Source of the DNA: Palsa-360 sp963719875
GTDB taxonomy: Bacteria; Acidobacteriota; Terriglobia; Acidiferrales; UBA7541
DNA length: 64,000 bases
NCBI GenBank assembly: GCA_963719875.1
Contig: CAVRDJ010000004.1
Coordinates: 620,001-684,000, forward strand
Reading direction: 5' to 3'
Part shown: positions 42,804 through 52,391 of the stretch, piece after piece
Layout: every line of letters starts with the position of its first letter
How positions within the stretch are numbered: position 1 is the stretch's first letter
Translations under genes and position numbers: made by a program
Notes under the pieces: generated by a model
What the model was told of the DNA's origin: nothing
The model's database searches: none
The model's input: only the letters and a program-made list of their open reading frames with translations

Positions 42804-44198
42804 ATGCCAATTTCGCAAGGACGAACGGTTGCGTTCGATGTGTTGCTGCGCGTCGCGAAACAAAACGCGTACGCGGATGACGTGCTGCGCGCCGAGTTGG
42901 ATGGGACGGTGAAGAGGGAGGATGCCGGCCTGGCCACTGAACTTGCGCTTGGCGTTTTGCGATGGGAGAGGCTACTGGATTTCGTGATCGACCGCTACTT
43001 GAAAAAATCGGCGAACACGGCTGACATCGAGGTTCGGATCGCCCTCCGATTGGGCGTTTACCAACTTTTGTTTCTTGACCGCGTCCCTGCGCGCGCCGCT
43101 GTCCACGAATCGGTGGAACTGGTCAAGCGGGCGCGGAAACGATCCGCGGCGACTCTGGTGAATGCAATCCTGCGCAAGGCCGCGAAGGAACCTCTCCCCG
43201 GAAAATCACCGGCGGATGCCGTCGCCGATCTTCTCCCGGCTGACCTCCCTCTTGCGGAACGGCTTGGAATTCAATATTCGCATCCCACCTGGATTGTTGA
43301 GCGCTGGCTTCGAATCTATGGTGAAGAACGGACGCGCAGTCTGCTCCAGGCAAACAATCGTGTCCCCGATCTTTCCGGGTACCTGCTCGACACGCAACGC
43401 GGCGAGGAGGCGGCACTGTCGCTTCTGCGGACTGGCTGCCGCACCCTACCGGGGCGACTGCTGCGTGACGCGTGGGTTCTGGAAGGAGGAAACCCGGGCG
43501 CGAGCGAGGCCGTGCGGCAAGGCTGGGTGGCGATCCAGGATGAGGCTTCCCAGGCCGTAGCGCACCTTGTGGCGGCCGATCCCGGCAATTCCGTTCTAGA
43601 TCTATGCGCAGCGCCAGGAGGAAAGGCCCTGCTCCTCGCGAGAGCCGCCGGACCGCAGGGAAGAGTGGTCGCCGCGGATCTTCACGCGAATCGCGTGAGC
43701 GCCATGCGGGAGCGATTCGAACTCGCCGGCGTTCGCAACGTGGAGACGGTCGTCCTGGACGGAGAGCAGCCACTTCCATTCGAACGGCCGTTCGAACGCA
43801 TTCTGGTCGACGTTCCCTGCTCCGGCACGGGCACGCTCGCCCGGCACCCGGAAATTCGGTGGAAGCTCCACGGCGAGGACCTGACCAATTTGCATGATCG
43901 CCAGGCATGTTTGCTGCGAAACGCGCTCCCTCATCTGGCGCCGGGCGGACGACTGGTGTATTCCACGTGTTCGCTCGAACCGGAGGAGAACGAATTGGTC
44001 GTCCGTGAAGTGCTGGGCGCGTTGGGGGACTCTTTTCATGTCGCCGATCCTCGAAACGCCATCGAAAGCATCCTGCGGGAGTCAGTGCGCACAGAAAGTG
44101 TTGCTTGTGCGGACGACTACTTTCGGACGTTCCCTCCTGTGCATGGAACTGATGGATTTTTTGCCGCCGTCATCGAACGACGCAAACCAAATGCTTAA
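42804..44198 (+). CDS. rsmB: 16S rRNA (cytosine-967-C5)-methyltransferase RsmB
   Basis: RsmB (Sun) methylates C967 in 16S rRNA using S-adenosylmethionine. The 464-residue protein has an N-terminal NusB-like RNA-binding region (AFDVLLRVAKQNAYADDVL, VRIALRLGVYQLLFLDRVPA) and a Rossmann methyltransferase. SAM motif LDLCAAPGGKALLLA is near 265. The two catalytic cysteines are in DVPCSGTGTLARHPEIRW and YSTCSLEPEENE. The ATG at 42804 begins the conserved part; the frame extends six codons upstream from a GTG. It follows fmt and the GlcG-like gene. Confidence 0.94.
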   Translation: MPISQGRTVAFDVLLRVAKQNAYADDVLRAELDGTVKREDAGLATELALGVLRWERLLDFVIDRYLKKSANTADIEVRIALRLGVYQLLFLDRVPARAAVHESVELVKRARKRSAATLVNAILRKAAKEPLPGKSPADAVADLLPADLPLAERLGIQYSHPTWIVERWLRIYGEERTRSLLQANNRVPDLSGYLLDTQRGEEAALSLLRTGCRTLPGRLLRDAWVLEGGNPGASEAVRQGWVAIQDEASQAVAHLVAADPGNSVLDLCAAPGGKALLLARAAGPQGRVVAADLHANRVSAMRERFELAGVRNVETVVLDGEQPLPFERPFERILVDVPCSGTGTLARHPEIRWKLHGEDLTNLHDRQACLLRNALPHLAPGGRLVYSTCSLEPEENELVVREVLGALGDSFHVADPRNAIESILRESVRTESVACADDYFRTFPPVHGTDGFFAAVIERRKPNA

Positions 44199-44326
44199 CA
44201 CAGGGAGCGCAGAGCGGAGAATATAGAGGACACAGAAAAAGCCGGAGAAATATTTGCGATGGTGAGAATTTCAGTGGAATTTTACTCTCAATCTCTGTGT
44301 CCGCTGTGTTCTCTGTGGTGAAATAT
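44197..44326. repeat. Inverted repeat of ACACAGAG-type units
   Basis: The left part around 44197-44238 (AACACAGGGAGCGCAGAGCG) and the right part at 44287-44326 (inverted ACCACAGAGAACACAGCGGA) are imperfect complements. This is a second family of CACAG-rich dispersed repeats, distinct in unit order from the one after aroC. It fills most of the rsmB-PASTA gap. Confidence 0.65.
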
Positions 44327-44390
44327 TTTTCTTCCGTCGCGCTGGAAGCCTCGGGCCGTGCGTGCTAGATTGGACGCGGTGAATATATAG

Positions 44391-45113
44391 ATGAGTCTTC
44401 GCGAGCGCATCGAATGGGTTTTTCGCATGGGGCTGCTGGTTTTCATCCTGGCCTCGGCGGCGTTTCTCAGCGCCGTGACGGCGATGCGTTTCGCAATTCA
44501 GGGCCGCGAAGTGACCATGCCCAATCTGGTCGGGAAGAGTTCGGCCGATGCGCTAGCCATCCTGCAGGGGCGCGGGCTGCAACTAAAAGTCGTCGATCGG
44601 GTCTATAGCGAACTTCCGGCAAATGCCGTTGCGCGGCAAAGTCCGCCGGAAGGCGAGCGCATGAAGGTTTCTCAAAATGCGCACGTCGTCCTCAGCCTGG
44701 GCCCCCAAAACGTGACCACGCCTTCCCTGGTGGGACAAACCCTTCGAGTAGCCCGCATCCAGTTGCTGCAGGTAGGCTTGCAACTGGGCGAAGTGACTAC
44801 GTTCGCTGCTCCGGCCACCCTGTCCGACACGATTTTGCAGCAAACCCCGCTCCCGGGAACACGCGCGGCAAGCCCGCGGGTCGATTTGCTCGTTGCGCAG
44901 GGAGAGGTACCGGCTTCTTATATTATGCCGTGGGTGGTGGGCATGTCCCTGCCGGACGCGGATCGGCTGCTCACCTCCACCGGATTCAAACTGTCAAAGA
45001 CCACGTACGTCCCCTCCCCCGAGTGGCCCAAGGGCGCGATCACGGAGCAGACACCCGAACCAGGAACCAAAATAACGAAGGAATCGGCGATCGACTTGGT
45101 TGTGGCGCAGTAG
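44391..45113 (+). CDS. PASTA-domain membrane protein without kinase domain
   Basis: A 240-residue protein with a membrane anchor at about 12-32 and three PASTA domains: VTMPNLVGKSSADALAIL (about 41-106), VTTPSLVGQTLRVARIQL (about 108-174) and IMPWVVGMSLPDADRLL (about 178-240). PASTA domains bind peptidoglycan fragments or sense cell-wall state. In Firmicutes the matching position in the def-fmt-rsmB-rpe cluster holds the PASTA kinase PrkC/Stk1; here the kinase half is absent. It may be a cell-wall sensor or tether that works with another partner. The ATG at 44391 has no strong ribosome site. Confidence 0.9.
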   Translation: MSLRERIEWVFRMGLLVFILASAAFLSAVTAMRFAIQGREVTMPNLVGKSSADALAILQGRGLQLKVVDRVYSELPANAVARQSPPEGERMKVSQNAHVVLSLGPQNVTTPSLVGQTLRVARIQLLQVGLQLGEVTTFAAPATLSDTILQQTPLPGTRAASPRVDLLVAQGEVPASYIMPWVVGMSLPDADRLLTSTGFKLSKTTYVPSPEWPKGAITEQTPEPGTKITKESAIDLVVAQ

Positions 45114-45203
45114 GACTTTCGCAGCTTGCCCCCGATAATTTTAGTTTTTGGGCACACGGTGCAAGCAAAACGGGGAATCTGGTAAGATGTCGGCGGAGAA
45201 ATT

Positions 45204-45887
45204 GTGACCTATCCCGTTGAAATTGCTCCGTCCATCCTCGCTGCGGACTTCTCCTGCTTAGGGGATGGAATTCGCGCGGTGGAACGCGGCGGCGCGGCAA
45301 TGCTCCATGTGGATGTAATGGATGGGCATTTCGTCCCGAACATTTCCATCGGCGTTCCCGTCGTAGCCTCCTTGCGCAAGGCAACCCGGTTACCCCTGGA
45401 CGTGCATCTGATGATCGAGAACCCAGAGCTGTACATCCAGGCATTTGCCGAGGCGGGCGCCGACATGATTTCGGTTCACGAGGAGGCCACGCCGCACCTG
45501 GACCGGGTGCTCTCTATGATTCGAGAGCACGGATGCCAGCCCGGAGCCGTAATTAATCCGGCGACACCCGTGTCCGTGCTTTCCGAGATCTTCGGGAAAG
45601 TCGATCATGTCTTGGTCATGTCGGTAAATCCGGGATTCGGGGGGCAAAAATTTATTCCCGGGGCTCTCGGAAAGATTCGCGAGCTAAAACGAATTCGGGA
45701 GGGCTATAATCATTCTTTCCGGATCGAAGTGGACGGGGGGGTCGGGCCGGAAAACGTGGCAGATCTGGTTCGAGCCGGCGCCGAAATTCTGGTCGCCGGA
45801 ACCTCCATTTTTCACACCCCCGATGCCGCCGAGGCTGTCCGCACGATGAAACAAATGGCCGACGGGGCGCTGGCACAAAAAGTTTGA
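45204..45887 (+). CDS. rpe: Ribulose-phosphate 3-epimerase
   Basis: Rpe interconverts ribulose-5-phosphate and xylulose-5-phosphate in the pentose phosphate pathway. The 227-residue TIM barrel has IAPSILAADFSCLGD, the metal and catalytic motifs LHVDVMDGHFVPN, PLDVHLMIENPE, VLVMSVNPGFGGQKFI and IEVDGGVGPENV. The start is GTG at 45204 with GGAGAA upstream. It follows the PASTA gene after 90 bases, in the order known from Firmicutes. Confidence 0.96.
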   Translation: MTYPVEIAPSILAADFSCLGDGIRAVERGGAAMLHVDVMDGHFVPNISIGVPVVASLRKATRLPLDVHLMIENPELYIQAFAEAGADMISVHEEATPHLDRVLSMIREHGCQPGAVINPATPVSVLSEIFGKVDHVLVMSVNPGFGGQKFIPGALGKIRELKRIREGYNHSFRIEVDGGVGPENVADLVRAGAEILVAGTSIFHTPDAAEAVRTMKQMADGALAQKV

Positions 45888-45961
45888 GGCTCGGGTGCGG
45901 GCTGTACTTTTACGCTGAAGACTTCTTGAAGCGTGGAGCTCGCTGAAACTAAGGATTAAAG

Positions 45962-47200
45962 TTGAAACAAGGCCGAATCATATGTCTCGTGACACTCGGA
46001 GCGACGTTGCTCGCCGGGTGTTTGGGTAAGAAAAATCAGGCAGCTCCGGCTGCCGGAACTTCCGCCGAGCCCGACAAAGTCCTTTATACGAAGGCCACGG
46101 CAGACTTGAAGCGCGGGCGTTACATCACCGGCCGCCTGGCCTTGCAAACTCTCATCAACACCTACCCTGACAGCGAATACCTGGCCAAGGCGAAACTGGC
46201 CATCGGGGATTCCTACTACAAGGAAGGAGGAACCGCGGGGCTCAAACAGGCTATCGTCGAATACAAGGATTTCATTACGTTCTTCCCATTCCTCGATGAA
46301 TCGGCTAACGCCCAGATGCAAATCGCCATGGCGCATTACCGCCAGATGGAAAAGCCGGACCGCGACCATAACGAAGCCGTGCAGGCCGAGGCCGAATTCC
46401 AAACATTCCTGGAAAAATATCCCAACAGCCCTATCGTTCCCCAGGCCGAACAGCACCTTCGTGAGGTCCAGGAAGTTTTGGCGGAAGGCAATTTCAGAGT
46501 TGCCAGCTTTTATTACACGCGTGCCGCGTACAAGGCTTCGGGGGCTCGCCTGCTCGAATTGACAAATCGCTATCCTCTCTACAGCCAGGCGGATCAAGCC
46601 AACTGGATGCTCGGGCAGATCTATGAAAAGGGCGAGCACAATGAAATCGCCGCGCGGTATTACAGCAGGATCGTAAAGGATTATCCGCTTTCTTCTCTCG
46701 CGGGCGACGCAAAGAATAAACTTGTCAAGTTTGGCGTCCCGGTTCCTCCCCCAGACCCTACGGCCGTCGCGCGAATGCAAAAGGATCAATCGGCCAGCCG
46801 TCCGAACCTGGTGAGGCGATCCATGGGAGTTCTAAAGTCGGGCCCGGATGTCTCCGCGGCGGCCCATGCTGGCGCGCCGACCATGACGCCCGCGAGCGAA
46901 TCCGGGGACGAGACCATCGGTTTTGGACCGCCGCCCAACGCAAACGTGGCTTCAACCTCCACTATTGGCAGTAGTGGAAGCACGGCCACAGTCGAAACCA
47001 TAACGCCAGGGAGTCCGGAATCCCTTCCTCAAACTCCTGCGACGACGCAGGATGCGACTCCGGCAGCCTCAGATCCAAGTCCCGCGACAACTGACCCCGC
47101 GCAACCCGCAAGCACTACGACGCCTGCTCCGCCCGCCAATACGAGCCAGGAATCTACCAGCAAGAAAAAGAGCAAACTCCGAAAAATCATTCCGTTTTAA
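45962..47200 (+). CDS. bamD: BamD-like outer-membrane assembly lipoprotein
   Basis: A 412-residue lipoprotein. The lipobox LAGC places the lipidated cysteine at residue 20. TPR-like repeats cover about 40-255 (LQTLINTYPDSEYLAKAKLAIGDSYY, AEFQTFLEKYPNSPIVPQAE, GARLLELTNRYPLYSQADQANW), as in BamD, which helps insert beta-barrel proteins. An Ala/Pro/Thr-rich tail of about 140 residues ends in KKKSKLRKIIPF and is not part of the usual protein (about 245 residues). The start is TTG at 45962 with AAGGA upstream. The next gene encodes the receiver protein. Confidence 0.9.
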   Translation: MKQGRIICLVTLGATLLAGCLGKKNQAAPAAGTSAEPDKVLYTKATADLKRGRYITGRLALQTLINTYPDSEYLAKAKLAIGDSYYKEGGTAGLKQAIVEYKDFITFFPFLDESANAQMQIAMAHYRQMEKPDRDHNEAVQAEAEFQTFLEKYPNSPIVPQAEQHLREVQEVLAEGNFRVASFYYTRAAYKASGARLLELTNRYPLYSQADQANWMLGQIYEKGEHNEIAARYYSRIVKDYPLSSLAGDAKNKLVKFGVPVPPPDPTAVARMQKDQSASRPNLVRRSMGVLKSGPDVSAAAHAGAPTMTPASESGDETIGFGPPPNANVASTSTIGSSGSTATVETITPGSPESLPQTPATTQDATPAASDPSPATTDPAQPASTTTPAPPANTSQESTSKKKSKLRKIIPF

Positions 47201-47393
47201 TCGGTTACCCTTGATTCTCCCGGATATCGTTATTGGTTCGAATGCTGCCCGTCAGGCCAGCTAGTTCATTCGGACACACGCTGGTCCAGTCTTTATTGAC
47301 TCACTCGGATCATGGTGTTACGAATGGTCTAGGGCTTATTGCGCCCTGAATGATATGCAATATTCGCGCCCGCGGTAATCGGGAGGACGGCTC

Positions 47394-49436
47394 GTGGCAA
47401 AGATTCTGGTAGCCGACGATAATAGCAACGTCCAAAAGACGGTCGCCCTAGCCTTGGCCGACCTGGGTGTTGAGGTAATTGCGGTAAACAATGGCGAGGC
47501 TGCCGTAAGGAAGCTCTCCGATGTTTTACCCGACCTCGTCCTGGCCGACATTTTCATGCCCGTGCGAAATGGATATGAGGTTTGCGAATACGTGAAGAAG
47601 GATTCGCGCTTCTCGCACGTGCCGGTAGTGCTGCTGGTGGGTGCATTCGACCCGTTGGATGAACGCGAAGCGCAGCGCGTTGGCGCGGATGGAATTTTAA
47701 AGAAGCCGTTCGTTCCGCCGGACCCTCTGATCACGATGGTGAAAACACTGCTGGAGCGCACTCTGGGAGACCGGTTGGTGGCCGTAGGGGCCTCGAAACC
47801 CGCGGTTTCCATGCAAAGCAAGGCTGGCGGAGTCGCAGCCGTACCGGCGCATCCCGCAGCCCCGGAAACAGCGGACGAATTCCCGATGGAAGAAGTTCAG
47901 CCGCCGGTTGACCGTCTTTCCTTCGGCGACGGGGAACGCCCGATCGCGTTCGGGCAGCTTTTGGAGACTCCCGGGAAGGAAACCGCTGCGACGGGATCCG
48001 TGGGGGTCGAGCCTGTTGATGACGAACAAATTCTGACTAGCTCTCGCGATGCATCCCTGGGAGACCCGATTTTCTGGAGAACGGAAGACCCTGAACCTGG
48101 GACGGAAGAGGAAAATTTGGATGCAGAAGGTGACATTTCCTCCGGCCTTCCGATGCGCCCGTGGAAGGTGGAGGAGGAGGCCCCGTCGCGTCCTGCCGAA
48201 GCCGACTTCTTGCAGCCGGTAGAACCGTTTGAACTGGTGCGGGAAGAAAAAGATCAAGAGGCTGGCCAGCCTTCCACGATCGTGGAATCTTCGCCGTTAA
48301 TCGTCCAGGATGCCGCCTCGCAAGCTTCGCTGACCGTGGAAGCCGCAAAGCCGGAAGACCTCGCCGCCAATCCAATCGAGTGGATGGCTTCAGTTCCTCC
48401 TCCGACCGTGGAAGAGCCCCTGGCGGCGGCTCCCGAATGGGGTGCTGCAGATACCGACGGCACCGATAACCTGCATGCAAGAGAAGCAGACAATTTTGAA
48501 TCCGCTCCGGAACCAGTTGCACCGGAATCCCCCGCTGCAGTAGTGGCCCCGGTTTCGGTTTCGAGATCAGCTCCAGCACTACCGTCAACGCCTCCGCCAT
48601 CGTCAGCCCCAACCCCTACGCAACCCTATGACATACCTTTGGCACATAAGGTCGAAGATACGGCGCGGTCGATTCTCAAGCAAGACTGGACTGATTTATC
48701 CGCAAACCTCCAGACCAAATCCATCGATGCTGTGGCCGAGAAAGGCAAGCCCCCTTCTGTTCCTGCGGCACAGCACCTCCCGGTAACGACCGCCAATGCC
48801 CAGCCGGAGTCTGCCAGTTCCCAGCCACCCGTCTTAAAACCCTTGACGCCAAGCATAGAAGATACGGCGCGTTCGATTCTCAAGCAAGATTGGGCTGATT
48901 TGTCCGCAAACCTGCAAACCAAATCAACCGATGCTGTGGCCGAGAAGAGTAAGCCCCCTTCTGTTCCTGTGGCAAAGACCTTTCCGGTGACCACCGCCAA
49001 TCCCCCGCCGGAGTCTGCTAGTTCCCAGCCACTCGATTTGAAACCCTTAACGCAAGGCACCGAAGATACAGCGCGTTCGATCCGCAAGCACGATTGGGCC
49101 GACCTGACCGCAAGCCTTCAGACAAAGCCAATCGAGCCCGTTGCCGAAAAGCCCAAACCCTCGACCGCTACGGTCGCGCAGGAACCAGTCGTGCCCGCCG
49201 CAAACCCACCACTCGCGTCCTCTTCAGCCATGCAGATACCCGCGACGACCGCGGCAAACGCTCAACCAACGTCGGCAAACTCAGCGCCGCCTGCTCTGCC
49301 TGACCAGGCCTTGGTCGAGGCCGTCGTACAGCGCGTGCTGGACAAGATGCGCCCGCAAGTGGTGGATATCATCACCAAGGAATTCTTGCGTCCGGTCGTT
49401 CAGGCTCTGGTTTCACGTGAAATCCAGAAGCGCTAG
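47394..49436 (+). CDS. Receiver-domain protein with long repeat-rich region
   Basis: A 680-residue protein. Residues 1-125 form a receiver domain: acidic pair D8/D9, phosphoacceptor D52 (VLADIFMPVRNG) and lysine in ILKKPF. A long low-complexity, acidic and proline-rich region follows. From residue 421 come two near-identical 68-residue repeats (EDTARSILKQDWTDLSANLQ and a close copy) and a third diverged copy. The C-terminus (ALVEAVVQRVLDKMRPQVVD) is helical and conserved-looking. No output DNA-binding or enzyme domain is visible. The start is GTG at 47394 with GGGAGG upstream. It may be a phosphorylation-controlled scaffold, perhaps for polarity or motility. Confidence 0.85.
   Translation: MAKILVADDNSNVQKTVALALADLGVEVIAVNNGEAAVRKLSDVLPDLVLADIFMPVRNGYEVCEYVKKDSRFSHVPVVLLVGAFDPLDEREAQRVGADGILKKPFVPPDPLITMVKTLLERTLGDRLVAVGASKPAVSMQSKAGGVAAVPAHPAAPETADEFPMEEVQPPVDRLSFGDGERPIAFGQLLETPGKETAATGSVGVEPVDDEQILTSSRDASLGDPIFWRTEDPEPGTEEENLDAEGDISSGLPMRPWKVEEEAPSRPAEADFLQPVEPFELVREEKDQEAGQPSTIVESSPLIVQDAASQASLTVEAAKPEDLAANPIEWMASVPPPTVEEPLAAAPEWGAADTDGTDNLHAREADNFESAPEPVAPESPAAVVAPVSVSRSAPALPSTPPPSSAPTPTQPYDIPLAHKVEDTARSILKQDWTDLSANLQTKSIDAVAEKGKPPSVPAAQHLPVTTANAQPESASSQPPVLKPLTPSIEDTARSILKQDWADLSANLQTKSTDAVAEKSKPPSVPVAKTFPVTTANPPPESASSQPLDLKPLTQGTEDTARSIRKHDWADLTASLQTKPIEPVAEKPKPSTATVAQEPVVPAANPPLASSSAMQIPATTAANAQPTSANSAPPALPDQALVEAVVQRVLDKMRPQVVDIITKEFLRPVVQALVSREIQKR
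48654..49200 (+). repeat. In-frame tandem repeats of 204 bases (68 residues)
   Basis: Units start at 48654, 48858 and 49062, each with EDTARSI followed by a lysine-rich DW motif and LQTK. The first two are closely matched at the DNA level; the third diverges after about 30 residues. The repeats lie inside the receiver-domain gene. Confidence 0.9.
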
Positions 49437-49565
49437 AAAACCACTCCCTTCGCTGCTCGTTTTCAAAACCCAATAAATCGTTCTCCCTTGCGCCCCGGTA
49501 AGACGCATTTGACCGTGTGCGTGGGCGTCCGTATAGTAATCCTCTTGACCTCAGGGCTGGAGAAC

Positions 49566-52268
49566 ATGCCAAGAGAGATTCCCAAGGCTTACGAACCGCA
49601 ATTGATTGAACAACGGTGGGCGAAGAAATGGGCGGAGGAAAACCTGTTTCGCGCCGACGTGAACGCGCCGGGCCCGGTTTTTTCCATCGTTATCCCGCCG
49701 CCGAACGTGACCGGGTCGCTGCACATCGGCCACATGCTCGACCACACCGAGATCGATATCCTCACGCGCTGGCGCCGGATGCAGGGCTACAACACGCTGT
49801 ACCTGCCCGGAACCGACCACGCGGGGATATCGACGCAGCGCGTCGTGGTGCGCCAACTGGCTGCGCAAGGCATCAATTACCGCGATCTGGGCCGCGAAGC
49901 GTTCGAACGAAAAGTTTGGGAATGGAAGGCCGAATCCGGCGGGACGATTACGCGGCAAATGCTGCAGCTCGGCGAAAGCTGCGACTGGACGCGCGAGCGT
50001 TTTACGCTCTCGCCGGAACTTTCGCGCGCCGTGACCGAAGTTTTCGTGCGCCTCTTCGAGGACGGACTGATCTATCGCGGCCACTACATTGTGAACTGGT
50101 GCCCGCAATGCCGCACTGCGATCAGCGATCTGGAAACCGTTCACGAAGAGCGGCAGGGCCACCTCTGGCACATCCGCTACCCGATCGTCGGCGCGAACGA
50201 ATACGTTGTCGTGGCCACCACGCGGCCCGAAACCATGCTGGGTGACACGGCGGTGGCCGTTCATCCGAGCGATCCGCGCTACCAGCGTTTGATCGGCAAG
50301 ATGGTTCTGCTGCCGCTGATGAACCGCGAAATTCCCATCGTGGACGATCTTGCCGTGGACCGCGAGTTTGGCACCGGCGCGGTGAAAGTCACGCCGGCGC
50401 ACGATCCGAACGACTTTGAAATCGGGCGCCGCCACAACCTGCCCGAAATCGACGTCATGACCGATGACGCCAAAATGAGCGCCGCGGCTGGAAAATATGC
50501 CGGCCTCGACCGGTTCGAGGCGAGGAAACGCGTGATCGCCGACCTGGAATCGGCGGGCCTGCTCGAAAAAGTGGTTGACCACACCCACGCAGTCGGAATG
50601 TGCGACCGGTGTGGGACGATTATCGAGCCGCGCGCTTCTACGCAGTGGTTTGTGAAAATGAAGCCGCTGGCCGAGCCCGCGATTGCGGCCGTGGAACGCG
50701 GCGACGTTGAACTCATGCCGGATAATCGCCGCACCGAGTATTTCGAGTGGATGCGCAACATCCGCGACTGGTGCATCTCGCGCCAGCTTTGGTGGGGACA
50801 CCGGATTCCTGCCTGGCATTGCGGCGACTGCAAAGAAATCATCGTCGCTCGTGAGGCCCCGACAAAATGCGCGAAGTGCGGATCGAAAAAGCTGACGCAA
50901 GACCCCGATGTGCTCGAAACCTGGTTTAGTTCGGCGCTGTGGCCGTTCTCGACGATGGGCTGGCCGGACGATACGCCCGACTACCGGAAATATTATCCAA
51001 CGAGCTTGCTGGTCACCGCCTACGACATTCTCTTCTTCTGGGTCGCGCGGATGATCATGATGGGCCTACGATTTACCGGCAACGTTCCATTCAAACAAGT
51101 CTGGATGCATTCGATCGTGCGCAACGCGGAAGGCCAGAAAATGTCGAAGTCGAAAGGCACCGGCATCGATCCCGTCGAGATGAACGAGAAATTCGGGACC
51201 GACGCGATGCGCTTTACATTGGCCAGCATGGCCGCGCCCGGAACCGACATCGTATTGACCGAGGATCGAATTCTGAGCTACCGCGCGTTTGCCAACAAGA
51301 TCTGGAACGCGGCGCGATTCGTGTTCATGAATTTGGACAAGTACGAAGCGGCGGGCGGCGAACCGTTGGAGGGACTGGCTTCCCCGAACGTGCGCGCGTC
51401 CGCGCCCTACGCCGCAGGCGCCGAAGTGGCGCTGATTGACCGCTGGATTTATTCGCGCCTCGCTCGCGCCACGGCGCTAGTGAATGATGCTCTGGAACAC
51501 TTCCGTTTTCATGAGGCGGCGCACGTTGTCTACCACTTCTTTTGGGGGGACTTCTGCGACTGGTATATCGAATGGGTGAAGCCGGAATTGCTCTCGCCCG
51601 ACCGGTCGAAATCGGCGGCAATATGGAAAAATTTATTTGCGGCATTCGAGAGCGCCCTGCGGCTGCTCCATCCGTTCATGCCGTTTATTACCGAGGAATT
51701 GTGGCACCAGTTGCCGCAACGCGCTGGCGCGCGGTCGATTGCCCTCGACCGTTTTCCGGAACCGCACGCCGAACGGATTGACGCATCGTCAGAAGAACAA
51801 GTCGCTTTGTTGCAGGAAATCATTTCTTCGGCCCGCAACATTCGCGCGGAAATGAAGCTTGATCAAAAAGCAAAACTTCCCGCTCAGCTGGGTCCGGCGA
51901 CTCCCACTGGCCAGTCCACCGTGGAACGCAGTCTGGATACAATCTTGCGGCTTGCCAACCTCTCTTCCCTTTCCTTTGCCAAGCCGCCTTTTGATGCGAC
52001 GAAAGGCGTCGTGCGCTCGACCAAGGATTTTGAGCTTTTCGTTCCTTACGAAGCGGCGTTCGATGTGCAGGCGGAACTTTCGCGCTTGCGAAAGGAATTG
52101 GACCGCCTCACCAAAGACATCGCCTCGAAAAAGGTGCGCCTGGAGGACGAAACATTTCGCAGCCGCGCGCCGGAGCATATCGTGAAGGGCCTTGAATCGA
52201 CTCTCGCCGAGCGCCGCACGGAATTTGACAAATTGGGAGAGCGGCTCGCGCAGCTCGAAAGGCTTTAG
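49566..52268 (+). CDS. valS: Valyl-tRNA synthetase
   Basis: ValS charges tRNA-Val. The 900-residue class I synthetase has PPPNVTGSLHIGHMLDHTE (HIGH motif), an editing domain with ATTRPETMLGDTAVAVHP, the KMSKS loop GQKMSKSKGTG and a C-terminal coiled coil (LSRLRKELDRLTKDIASKKV). The ATG at 49566 has GGAGAAC upstream; the reported frame starts earlier, without conserved sequence. Its stop is followed by a GTAG repeat. It is the first of a closely spaced set with birA and coaX. Confidence 0.97.
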   Translation: MPREIPKAYEPQLIEQRWAKKWAEENLFRADVNAPGPVFSIVIPPPNVTGSLHIGHMLDHTEIDILTRWRRMQGYNTLYLPGTDHAGISTQRVVVRQLAAQGINYRDLGREAFERKVWEWKAESGGTITRQMLQLGESCDWTRERFTLSPELSRAVTEVFVRLFEDGLIYRGHYIVNWCPQCRTAISDLETVHEERQGHLWHIRYPIVGANEYVVVATTRPETMLGDTAVAVHPSDPRYQRLIGKMVLLPLMNREIPIVDDLAVDREFGTGAVKVTPAHDPNDFEIGRRHNLPEIDVMTDDAKMSAAAGKYAGLDRFEARKRVIADLESAGLLEKVVDHTHAVGMCDRCGTIIEPRASTQWFVKMKPLAEPAIAAVERGDVELMPDNRRTEYFEWMRNIRDWCISRQLWWGHRIPAWHCGDCKEIIVAREAPTKCAKCGSKKLTQDPDVLETWFSSALWPFSTMGWPDDTPDYRKYYPTSLLVTAYDILFFWVARMIMMGLRFTGNVPFKQVWMHSIVRNAEGQKMSKSKGTGIDPVEMNEKFGTDAMRFTLASMAAPGTDIVLTEDRILSYRAFANKIWNAARFVFMNLDKYEAAGGEPLEGLASPNVRASAPYAAGAEVALIDRWIYSRLARATALVNDALEHFRFHEAAHVVYHFFWGDFCDWYIEWVKPELLSPDRSKSAAIWKNLFAAFESALRLLHPFMPFITEELWHQLPQRAGARSIALDRFPEPHAERIDASSEEQVALLQEIISSARNIRAEMKLDQKAKLPAQLGPATPTGQSTVERSLDTILRLANLSSLSFAKPPFDATKGVVRSTKDFELFVPYEAAFDVQAELSRLRKELDRLTKDIASKKVRLEDETFRSRAPEHIVKGLESTLAERRTEFDKLGERLAQLERL

Positions 52269-52372
52269 GTAGCACAGCCACTCTTGGCTGTGCGGGTTTT
52301 GCAATCGCACTTTACCCAAGTGGCTTGTTCGAGCGACTTACAAAACCGCACAGCCAAGAGTGGCTGTGCTAC
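52269..52372. repeat. GTAG hairpin repeat pair
   Basis: The arms GTAGCACAGCCACTCTTGGC and its inverted copy ending GTGCTAC have the mini-stem CAGCCA-CTC-TTGGCTG. The spacer is about 45 bases. It starts right after the valS stop and separates valS from birA. Confidence 0.85.
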
Positions 52373-52391
52373 TCGAACCCACAAAGCTTCC

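Noticed and set aside
52284..52391. N-terminal extension of birA
   Set aside because: The codons come from the GTAG repeat after valS. Conserved BirA sequence begins after ATG 52392.
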